Source: Thermoplasmata archaeon (GTDB taxonomy: Archaea; Thermoplasmatota; Penumbrarchaeia; Penumbrarchaeales; Penumbrarchaeaceae). From it: a DNA stretch of 6,714 nt. The translations under genes were made by a program, and so were the position numbers. Shown piece after piece: positions 1-5,676 of this stretch. The number at the start of each line of letters is the position of its first letter. The stretch's first letter is position 1. The stretch covers positions 1-6,714 of the forward strand of contig JAGLEG010000016.1 of assembly GCA_023145185.1 (NCBI GenBank), read 5' to 3'. The notes beneath the pieces were generated by a model that saw nothing but the letters and a program-made list of their open reading frames with translations, searched no databases and was not told the origin of the DNA.

Positions 1-62
1 AACCCATATGCTCGGTTGTAAAATGATGCATCTTACCTTAAATGATTTTGCATCCAAGCGTA

Positions 63-95
63 TATCTGGAGCATTTTTGGTGTAATTCCCAGATA
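63..95. repeat. 7-bp inverted repeat upstream of the surface-protein promoter
   Basis: TATCTGG at 63-69 is the reverse complement of CCAGATA at 89-95, with 19 nt between. It ends 13 bp before the TATA box at 109, so it could be an upstream regulator site or the tail of a transcript entering from the left. There is no T-tract after it, which argues against a terminator. Arms this short can occur by chance. Confidence 0.25.
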
Positions 96-108
96 ATCTC
101 TCACGGGG

Positions 109-117
109 TTTATATAT
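109..117 (+). promoter_or_regulatory. Archaeal TATA box for the 1018-aa surface-protein gene
   Basis: TTTATATAT at 109-117 matches the archaeal box A element. Archaeal transcription normally starts about 25 bp downstream, here near 138-142. That leaves a leader of about 20 nt containing the ribosome binding site at 149-155. The placement also shows that a GTG codon at 119 cannot be the start, since it would lie upstream of the transcript. Confidence 0.7.
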
Positions 118-148
118 CGTGCCGAATAGTTTTCCAGATAGATCATTT

Positions 149-155
149 GGAGTGA
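149..155 (+). promoter_or_regulatory. Ribosome binding site deciding the ATG at 161
   Basis: GGAGTGA at 149-155 is a Shine-Dalgarno match five bases before the ATG at 161. It selects this ATG over the in-frame GTG at 119 and puts a signal peptide at the very N-terminus. Confidence 0.7.
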
Positions 156-160
156 GCAAG

Positions 161-3100
161 ATGAAATTCGAAAAAGGACCGATGGCATGCGCTTTCACGG
201 CCATGTTGATAATGACCATGATGTTGACCATGATCGATGTTGGGGATGGTATGCCTTCAAGGGCGGCCCCCACCCTTTCAGGAGGGTTTGGCTATGGGAC
301 CATGTACGAGGACTCGTTCTTCAATTTCTCAGCGCGCTATACCGACACGGATGGAGATGTCCCTTATAGTGTTAACGTGACGATCGACAGAACAAATCAC
401 ACAATGATCAACACGTTCGGCACGACCAACTACGCAAGTGGGGTGGATTATCATTACAATACCTCTCTCGTTGCGGGCACCCATTCGTATTATTTCTTTT
501 CCATGAACGACAAAAAAGAGTGGATAACCGATCCTGCCTCGAGCGCCTACTCCTTGACGGTCCTGTCGAGGAACGGATCCCTCCCCACTCTGACCTCTCC
601 CAGCATCTATCCATCCCAACCTAAGGCGGATTCACCGGTGAACTTCACGGTGACCTATACGGATGCAGATGGTGATTCTCCCAACTATGTGAATATTTGC
701 TATGATCGATTGGGAGATGCAAATCCACAGTTCTACTACAACATGACAGAGCTTTCCGACGGTGACGGATACTATCCCGAGACGGGCATGCCTCACTATT
801 TTAACAGATCCCTTCCTGCGGGCAGCTACTCCTATTATTTCTATGCCATGAACGACCAGCAGGAGATGGCCAGGTCTCCCTCAAGTGGATCCCTCTACCT
901 GAACATATCAGATAGAAACCAGCCCCAACTTTTCAATAGGAGCGTTGATCCGAGCCCGGCCACAATAAATGATACGATCCTGTTTTCGGTATCTTATCGA
1001 CAGCTGGATGGCTATGCTCCGAGCAAGGTTCAGATAGTGATCATGGATATGAGCAACCGTACGTTGATGACATATAACATGACGGTTCACGGCACCACCT
1101 ACGCGACCGGCGTCAGGTGTACATATTCCACAACCCTTGCTCGGGGAACTTACGAGTACAGGTTCAGCGCAAAGCAGGGGAACTACAGTACGTCGTGGGG
1201 ATCATGGTACCTCAACGTGACCGGCGGGTCCACGGGCGGGAATCGCCCCATATTGTACTCTCCATCGGTCTCACCGTCGAACGCCACAGTCGACGATAAC
1301 ATCACCTTCTCGATCTACTACAAGGATATCGACAACGATGCCCCCGATTATGTTCGGTTCCACCTCTGGAAGATGAATAAATCATCCCAGATCATGGAAC
1401 TCGATCTAATATCCAATATGACCGGCTCGGGGACATCATATACCACGGGGGTGAAACATGCAGTTATCACCAAGCTCGGCGCGGGGGGCTACCTCTACTA
1501 TTTCACTGCCGAGAGCAATGAGGACCTCACGTACAACGGAAACTACTCCCTGTCGGTCGGATCATCCTCAAACAGGGCCCCGTTCCTGAGCAATCCACAG
1601 GTCTCCCCCACGAACCCTTCGACCACCGACACGATCAATTTCACTGTGACGTACCAGGACTTGGAAGAGGACGCGCCTGAATACATCAGATTGGTACTTG
1701 GTCCCACCAGCTACCTGGAGCGTAACATTTCCATGCCAGAGTACGACATGACCATTGTTGGGACCTCCTATTCAAATGGGATCGTGGCTTTCAAGATCTT
1801 TCAGCTGGCACCCGGCAACTACTCGTACGGGTTCGTCACGGCCGCGAATGGAGAAGTTGACGGGATACCACGTCGTCAGGTGGACCCACTGGGTAATTAT
1901 TATTATTCACTGTATGTCAGGAACAGCTCCTCGTCCAACAGCGCACCACAGCTGTTGAGCCCCTCGGTATCGCCTGCGAGGCCGTTCTCGGGCCAGCTGG
2001 TAACCTTCAGCGCGACCTACAAGGATGCGGACAACGACCCGCCGGAGCAGTTCCTCCTGAAGGTCACACCCTCTTCCGGAGGGGCGCCCCTTTCGGTGAA
2101 AATGGTCACTCCTTATAGCTATGCATACTCCACCGGACTGGCATTCTCGGGAAGTATACCGCTGACTCTGGGGAACTACACATATTACTTCACGGTGACC
2201 TCGAAGAACGTGACCGTGAACCTCCCCGCGACGGGTTCCTATAACCTCTATGTCTCGGCTCCGCCCTCCTCGGGGAGCGCTCCAACGCTGTACAACCCCA
2301 GAGTGTCCCCATCGAGCCCCATAAACAACCAGGCGGTCAACTTCACCATATACTACAAGGACCTGGATGACGACGCCCCGTCCTATGTCAAATTGTACAT
2401 CAGCAGCGCGAATTCGAGCAGGACCTTCACCAATTATTCCATGAGGGTGTCGGGGTCCGTGTATTCGCAGGGTGTTTTATGTCTCTACACAAAGAGCCTG
2501 GCCTCTGGAACGTATTACTACAGATTCCAGGCCGGCTCGGGGAACGACACCGTAACCTATCCCTCCACCGGATATGGCATGCTGGTTGTGGGCAGCTCCG
2601 GTGGGTCGAACAGCAACGATACGGTCCGATGTGCCATCTCCGTTGTGGATGGTGAGGTGGATATGGAGTACGAGGATGAGGGGACGACCATTACCCTTTC
2701 CATACTGGGCCTGGATGATGATTCCATGAGGATCGAGGTAGGATCGGATACGGGTGAGAGCAAGGTGATCATCCTCGATATAGATCCATCAGTACTGGAC
2801 CTCTCCGATCCGGACAGGCTGAGGATAGCGATAGACGGTGTGAGCGTTTCCCTGGTGGAGCTGGACTGGATGAACGACCCCTCCGGGTCAGAACCGAGAT
2901 ATCACCTTGTCATCGATGATGAGGGGGCCCACCTCTACCTGTACATGCCAGATACCAGCTCCCACATCGTCGAGGCGTCCATAGTGAAGGATGACATCGA
3001 GACCTCCAACGGCTGGGTCTTCGCACTGATGGCCGTGGTGGTGATCCTTGTGATCGCTGCCGTAGCATTGGCCCTTCTGTCAAGAGCCCAGGTGGAGAAG

Positions 3101-3217
3101 CGTAAGAAGGTGGAGGAGTACTACGAGGACTTCGACATCTCCGCCGGGGACGACAGGGTGACCGGAGGGCGCCTTGAAGAGGAGGAGAGTTCAGTCGACT
3201 GGGATGAGCTCATCTAA
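161..3217 (+). CDS. Seven-repeat, C-terminally membrane-anchored surface protein
   Basis: This 1018-residue protein is probably exported and displayed on the cell surface. Seen: a short basic start, then a Met/Leu-rich hydrophobic stretch (about residues 8-25) typical of a signal peptide. Seven tandem repeats of about 105-120 residues begin at residues 37, 142, 255, 363, 474, 596 and 708, most opening with P-x-L followed by S-P-x-x-x-P. Each then carries an aromatic-x-D-x-D-x-D-x-P loop (such as YKDIDNDAP), a GTxYxxGV strand and a G-x-Y-x-Y-x-F strand. Residues 820-945 form an acidic region I do not recognise. One membrane helix spans 952-973, and a 44-residue charged tail ends in VDWDELI. 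I count 31 Asn-x-Ser/Thr sequons, so heavy N-glycosylation is likely. The repeats look like immunoglobulin/PKD/cadherin-type beta sandwiches with calcium-binding loops; the fold is inferred. An adhesion, S-layer-like or envelope role fits, but no catalytic site is visible. Tandem TAA-TAG stops end the gene. ATG 161 is chosen for its binding site and TATA spacing. Confidence 0.88.
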   Translation: MKFEKGPMACAFTAMLIMTMMLTMIDVGDGMPSRAAPTLSGGFGYGTMYEDSFFNFSARYTDTDGDVPYSVNVTIDRTNHTMINTFGTTNYASGVDYHYNTSLVAGTHSYYFFSMNDKKEWITDPASSAYSLTVLSRNGSLPTLTSPSIYPSQPKADSPVNFTVTYTDADGDSPNYVNICYDRLGDANPQFYYNMTELSDGDGYYPETGMPHYFNRSLPAGSYSYYFYAMNDQQEMARSPSSGSLYLNISDRNQPQLFNRSVDPSPATINDTILFSVSYRQLDGYAPSKVQIVIMDMSNRTLMTYNMTVHGTTYATGVRCTYSTTLARGTYEYRFSAKQGNYSTSWGSWYLNVTGGSTGGNRPILYSPSVSPSNATVDDNITFSIYYKDIDNDAPDYVRFHLWKMNKSSQIMELDLISNMTGSGTSYTTGVKHAVITKLGAGGYLYYFTAESNEDLTYNGNYSLSVGSSSNRAPFLSNPQVSPTNPSTTDTINFTVTYQDLEEDAPEYIRLVLGPTSYLERNISMPEYDMTIVGTSYSNGIVAFKIFQLAPGNYSYGFVTAANGEVDGIPRRQVDPLGNYYYSLYVRNSSSSNSAPQLLSPSVSPARPFSGQLVTFSATYKDADNDPPEQFLLKVTPSSGGAPLSVKMVTPYSYAYSTGLAFSGSIPLTLGNYTYYFTVTSKNVTVNLPATGSYNLYVSAPPSSGSAPTLYNPRVSPSSPINNQAVNFTIYYKDLDDDAPSYVKLYISSANSSRTFTNYSMRVSGSVYSQGVLCLYTKSLASGTYYYRFQAGSGNDTVTYPSTGYGMLVVGSSGGSNSNDTVRCAISVVDGEVDMEYEDEGTTITLSILGLDDDSMRIEVGSDTGESKVIILDIDPSVLDLSDPDRLRIAIDGVSVSLVELDWMNDPSGSEPRYHLVIDDEGAHLYLYMPDTSSHIVEASIVKDDIETSNGWVFALMAVVVILVIAAVALALLSRAQVEKRKKVEEYYEDFDISAGDDRVTGGRLEEEESSVDWDELI

Positions 3218-3258
3218 TAGCTAAAACGCGTTGATGAACACATAGGATCGGACATGCC

Positions 3259-3293
3259 ATGGGGGCCCGGGCAGGGCCCCCATTTATTTTTTT
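3259..3293 (+). terminator. Strong hairpin plus T-tract terminator
   Basis: A perfect 10-bp stem (ATGGGGGCCC at 3259-3268 pairing with GGGCCCCCAT at 3274-3283) encloses a 5-nt loop. It is followed at once by TTATTTTTTT to 3293. It lies 40 bp after the stop of the surface-protein gene and separates that gene from the padR operon. Archaeal termination mainly needs the T-tract, so the GC-rich stem is a notable addition resembling a bacterial intrinsic terminator. Confidence 0.8.
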
Positions 3294-3315
3294 GATCATG
3301 GCCACTCGTTACGGG

Positions 3316-3329
3316 AAAATAATATATAT
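3316..3329 (+). promoter_or_regulatory. TATA box and BRE-like element for the padR-fetAB operon
   Basis: AAAATAATATATAT at 3316-3329, preceded by GGGAA, looks like an archaeal BRE/TATA pair. Counting about 25 bp from the ATATATAT core puts the transcript start near 3350-3357, at or just before the ATG at 3358. The first mRNA cistron would therefore be leaderless, matching the absence of a Shine-Dalgarno sequence before that ATG. Confidence 0.65.
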
Positions 3330-3337
3330 CGAATATC

Positions 3338-3356
3338 GATATCGAGTTTCGATATC
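3338..3356. promoter_or_regulatory. Palindromic operator candidate for the PadR regulator
   Basis: GATATCGA (3338-3345) and TCGATATC (3349-3356) form a perfect 8-bp inverted repeat around GTT. It overlaps a second perfect palindrome, TCGATATCGA at 3336-3345. The site lies between the TATA box and the regulator's ATG, over the predicted transcript start, where a bound dimer would block transcription. Known PadR operators are dyads of the ATGT-N8-ACAT kind; ATAT-N9-ATAT here has comparable geometry. Autorepression is inferred. Confidence 0.55.
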
Positions 3357-3357
3357 T

Positions 3358-3660
3358 ATGTACGAGAGAAAGGTCATGCTCGGGTTTATCCGGGCGCACA
3401 TACTCCATCACGCCGACTGCGATGACGGTATCTACGGCACGTGGATGATCGAGGAGCTCAGGCATCACGGCTACGGGATCAGCCCGGGGACGCTCTATCC
3501 CATACTTCATGAGATGGAGGGGGACGGGGCGCTGACCGTTGAGGATCACGTTGTCGATGGGAAAGTAAGGAAGATATACAGGATCACGCCAAAAGGGATC
3601 GAGACACTGGAGAACCTCAAGCGGTTCATAAGAGAGCTTTCCGGGGAGGTGCTTGATTGA
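3358..3660 (+). CDS. PadR-family winged-helix transcriptional regulator
   Basis: This 100-residue protein covers the core PadR domain with no extended C-terminal dimerisation region, making it a small member. Seen: an N-terminal helix with ILHHA (residues 15-19), YGTWMIEELRHHGY (26-39), then the hallmark ISPGTLYPILHEME (41-54), which is the recognition helix. A wing follows at about 57-77 with GKVRKIYRITPKG, then a C-terminal helix rich in Leu and charged residues. PadR proteins bind operator dyads as dimers and usually repress a neighbouring gene until an effector binds. As first gene of an operon with an ABC transporter, it most likely controls that transporter and itself through the palindrome at 3338-3356. 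HHADCDD (17-23) supplies possible metal ligands, but HHA is common in the family, so metal sensing is only a guess. ATG 3358 is preferred over in-frame codons at 3259 and 3298, which lie inside the terminator or before the TATA box. Confidence 0.88.
   Translation: MYERKVMLGFIRAHILHHADCDDGIYGTWMIEELRHHGYGISPGTLYPILHEMEGDGALTVEDHVVDGKVRKIYRITPKGIETLENLKRFIRELSGEVLD
3642..3650 (+). promoter_or_regulatory. Ribosome binding site selecting a TTG start for the ATPase gene
   Basis: CGGGGAGGT (3642-3650), inside the end of padR, is a near-ideal Shine-Dalgarno sequence six bases before TTG at 3657. It supports the non-ATG start and fits translational coupling across the four-base TTGA overlap. Confidence 0.7.
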
Positions 3661-4337
3661 GCATTTTAACGATCAAGAAGGCGAAGAAGATGCTGGGCGA
3701 TGCACGTGCGCTCAGGGGCCTGTCGCTGGATCTGGAAAAAGGTGAGATCATATCCCTTGTGGGGCCCTCAGGGAGCGGAAAGACCACCCTCCTTCGGTCG
3801 ATGAACAGATTGATAGAGCTGGACTCCGGCTCAATATTATTCCAGGGGGAGAACATCGCCGATATGGACCCTGTGGCCCTCAGAAGAAAGGTAGTCCTGG
3901 TCCCACAGGAGAGCGTAATGCTCCAGGGGACGGTGAAGGAGAACGTCCAGTACGGCCCGAAGCTGGCCGGGGCCGTGGGTAAATGTGATGTGGGGAGGTG
4001 CCTGAGGGATGCGGGGCTCTCGCCTAAGTTCGCCGGCAAGGATGCCGAAAAGCTATCAGGGGGTGAAAAGAAGAGGGTGGCTCTTGCCCGTGCCCTGGCC
4101 CTTCACCCGGAGGTGCTTCTACTCGACGAACCGACTGTGGGCGTAGACCCAAAGAAGGTTGAGAGGATGGAGGGGACCATTCTGAAATTCGCAAGGGAAA
4201 AAGGCCTCACCGTGGTCTGGGTCACCCATGACGTGCCCCAGGCTCTGCGCGTTTCGGATAGGATAGCCAACCTCAAGAAAGGGGTGGTAAAGGAAGTAAC
4301 GAATGCATCTGAATTCAGATGGGAGGGGGCATATTGA
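3657..4337 (+). CDS. fetA: ABC transporter ATP-binding protein, FetA/YbbL type
   Basis: This 226-residue cytoplasmic ATPase would energise the FetB-like permease encoded next. Seen: Walker A GPSGSGKTT at 36-44 (Lys42), Q-loop Gln84 in LVPQE, signature LSGGE at 133-137, Walker B LLLDEP with Asp157 and Glu158, D-loop VGVDP at 161-165, and switch His191 in VTHD. All catalytic elements are present, so it should be active. The length is close to that of E. coli FetA (about 225 residues), a subunit of an exporter linked to iron efflux and peroxide tolerance; plant STAR1 is a related ATPase linked to aluminium tolerance. The FetA assignment rests mainly on the adjoining UPF0014 permease, since ABC ATPases resemble one another. 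The gene starts at TTG 3657, overlapping the regulator's stop by four bases. The transported substrate here is unknown. Confidence 0.88.
   Translation: MSILTIKKAKKMLGDARALRGLSLDLEKGEIISLVGPSGSGKTTLLRSMNRLIELDSGSILFQGENIADMDPVALRRKVVLVPQESVMLQGTVKENVQYGPKLAGAVGKCDVGRCLRDAGLSPKFAGKDAEKLSGGEKKRVALARALALHPEVLLLDEPTVGVDPKKVERMEGTILKFAREKGLTVVWVTHDVPQALRVSDRIANLKKGVVKEVTNASEFRWEGAY
4322..4329 (+). promoter_or_regulatory. Ribosome binding site selecting TTG 4334 for the permease gene
   Basis: GGAGGGGG at 4322-4329 lies four bases before TTG 4334, whereas the ATG at 4319 has no purine-rich sequence ahead of it and itself lies upstream of this site. TTG 4334 also gives a TTGA overlap with the ATPase stop, the same junction as between padR and the ATPase gene. 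Confidence 0.6.
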
Positions 4338-5116
4338 CCGGAATACCGTACACCTGGGAGGAAGGCCTTGTCATCATGGGCATCATGATGGTGATGCTGG
4401 TGATCGCCATCGGCCTGTCCGTGTGGAAGAAGATAGGTATTGCCAGGGAATACACGTATGCGATGATAAGAGGGGGACTACAGCTTTTCGCCGCAGCCAC
4501 GCTGCTATATTTCCTCTTCGAGTTCGAGTACTGGTACTATCCGATATGGCTCCTTCTGATCGCCATGGCGCTGATGGGGGGGTACACCTCCGCAAGGAGG
4601 GCAGGAAAGATGCCCAAGGCGTACAGGATCACAACTCCCTCGATACTGGTTGGTGGGACCGTTGTGCTTATTGTACTGAGGGTGAGCGGCGCCATGCCCT
4701 TCAAACCCCAGTTCGTGATACCTCTCGCTGGCATGGTGTTCGGTAACGCGATGACGATATGCTCTCTGGCACTGAACAGGTTGACGAGGGAGTTCGAGAC
4801 CAATAAACCCACACTTGAGACCATGCTTTCCCTTGGGGCCACGCCCAAGGAGGCCATGGAGGAGTATGGGCGGATGTCCATAAAGGCCGCGCTGATACCC
4901 AATATCGACTCGCTCAAGACGCTTGGGATCATTTTCATTCCCGGGTCCATGGCGGGACTTCTGATCGCAGGTACGAACCCGATACTGGCCGCGGAGTACC
5001 AGATCATAGTATATCTTATGGTCATCGGCGGAGGCATCATCACTTCAATCATGGTGATCGCGCTGTCGAGGAGGCTTCTTTTCACCAAGGCTCAGCAGAT
5101 CGCCGAGTGGGTGTGA
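4334..5116 (+). CDS. fetB: ABC transporter permease, FetB/YbbM (UPF0014) family
   Basis: This integral membrane subunit has 260 residues from TTG 4334, very close to E. coli FetB (about 259). Seen: predicted membrane helices at about 11-30, 47-64, 68-86, 101-118, 126-147, 196-212 and 223-244. Family hallmarks are IPLAGMVFGNAM then SLALNRL (129-150), LGATPKEA (168-175) in the cytoplasmic coupling region, and KAALIPNIDSLKTLG (184-198) leading to IPGSMAGLLIAGTNP (202-216) and EYQIIV. In E. coli, FetAB lowers iron overload and peroxide stress; the plant relatives ALS3/STAR2 act in aluminium tolerance. An exporter of metal or another small solute is therefore expected, with the direction and substrate inferred from homologues. 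It pairs with the ATPase immediately upstream. An ATG at 4319 would add five residues, but the ribosome binding site favours TTG. Confidence 0.87.
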   Translation: MTGIPYTWEEGLVIMGIMMVMLVIAIGLSVWKKIGIAREYTYAMIRGGLQLFAAATLLYFLFEFEYWYYPIWLLLIAMALMGGYTSARRAGKMPKAYRITTPSILVGGTVVLIVLRVSGAMPFKPQFVIPLAGMVFGNAMTICSLALNRLTREFETNKPTLETMLSLGATPKEAMEEYGRMSIKAALIPNIDSLKTLGIIFIPGSMAGLLIAGTNPILAAEYQIIVYLMVIGGGIITSIMVIALSRRLLFTKAQQIAEWV

Positions 5117-5234
5117 AAGAGCCTTCAAGTTCGCCCTGGTTCTGGAGTAATTCAGGCCGGTGTGCGCAAACCAATTTAACGCCTTTACATTGGTCAGCCT
5201 ATCTGATAGAGCGTGTTTTACACACGATGGAAGT
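5117..5234. other. Intergenic region after fetB with two small inverted repeats
   Basis: This 118-bp gap holds no gene and no T-tract terminator for the operon. It contains ACCAAT (5170-5175) facing ATTGGT (5189-5194), and CGTGT (5212-5216) facing ACACG (5222-5226), the latter only eight bases before the next gene's ATG. A weak TATA-like TTTACAT lies at 5184-5190. The short hairpin next to the start could affect translation of the small membrane protein, or be chance. Confidence 0.3.
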
Positions 5235-5567
5235 ATGATCACCAATGTCGTTGTATCGTTTCTAATGATCTCCGGCGTGGCAGTTGGAATGTACGGAGTG
5301 GATCAGCAGGTGGATAGGATCGATGGTATGATCGATCAGCAGAGACCTCCGGATCAGACTGGGCCACCGCCGAACGGGAACCCCATCAGGGAGATAGAAC
5401 AGCAGATGCCTCCAGGTGGAGGCATGGAGGAGGGAGACGAGCTCTTCCACCCTGTTGAGCTGCAGTGGACCGTTCCTCTGCTGTTGTTGTCGATGGTGCA
5501 CATCCTGATCTGTGGGATGTACCTCGCCTGGAAAGGGCCCAGGGAGGAGCTGTTCAAAGAGGAATAA
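5235..5567 (+). CDS. Small two-helix membrane protein with Pro/Gln-rich loop, unknown function
   Basis: I do not recognise this 110-residue protein. Seen: a hydrophobic segment at residues 2-21 beginning right at the N-terminus, then a hydrophilic loop (about 22-77) rich in Gln, Pro, Gly and acidic residues (DQQRPPDQTGPPPNGNP, later MPPGGGMEEGDE). A second helix follows at about 79-98, and a short charged tail ends in KEE. There are no catalytic motifs. Both ends would lie on the same side of the membrane, with the flexible loop on the other. The gene follows fetB after 118 bp in the same direction, so it could be an accessory transporter partner or an independent gene. ATG 5235 is chosen because it places the first helix at the N-terminus; GGAAG lies too close (one base) to be a normal ribosome binding site, so the start is less certain. 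The G+C-rich codon usage resembles its neighbours, supporting a real gene. Confidence 0.6.
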   Translation: MITNVVVSFLMISGVAVGMYGVDQQVDRIDGMIDQQRPPDQTGPPPNGNPIREIEQQMPPGGGMEEGDELFHPVELQWTVPLLLLSMVHILICGMYLAWKGPREELFKEE

Positions 5568-5579
5568 CGATCTTCGATC

Positions 5580-5587
5580 GATATATT
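5580..5587 (+). promoter_or_regulatory. Possible TATA box before the DUF234-like fragment
   Basis: GATATATT at 5580-5587 resembles an archaeal TATA box and would place a transcript start near 5605-5610, some 70 bases before the GTG at 5677. Such a long leader is unusual for a small archaeal gene, so the site may be a relic or serve no gene. Confidence 0.25.
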
Positions 5588-5676
5588 CCTGGGTTGGAAC
5601 TCATAACGAGTAACCACGGTTACCGGAATGGCCATTACCCATTGCGAGATAGAATACATGAGGTATCATCAAGGGT

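Noticed and set aside
21..46. Repeated AAATGAT words near the left edge as a CRISPR or iteron
   Set aside because: There are only two 7-bp copies with no regular spacing, expected in AT-rich intergenic DNA.
119..160. In-frame GTG start at 119 for the large surface protein
   Set aside because: It lies directly after the TATA box at 109-117, upstream of the expected transcript start, and has no ribosome binding site; it would also put 14 polar residues before the signal peptide. ATG 161 has GGAGTGA ahead of it.
3259..3357. Longer PadR protein starting at ATG 3259 or ATG 3298
   Set aside because: 3259 is inside the terminator stem and 3298 precedes the TATA box. PadR similarity begins after 3358, and the upstream translation is low-complexity and unlike the family.
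4319..4333. ATG 4319 as start of the permease
   Set aside because: There is no purine-rich sequence before it, and the strong GGAGGGGG lies downstream, correctly spaced for TTG 4334. The extra residues would be MGGGI only. It is not excluded, but less likely.
4537..5088. 183-residue open frame on the minus strand inside the permease gene
   Set aside because: It is a shadow of the permease coding sequence: exactly antisense, no promoter, and no recognisable protein motifs.
5627..5636. Palindrome AATGGCCATT in the gap before the nuclease-like fragment
   Set aside because: It is a single 10-bp palindrome with no extended arms, no repeat elsewhere in the window and no sensible relation to a promoter; probably chance.
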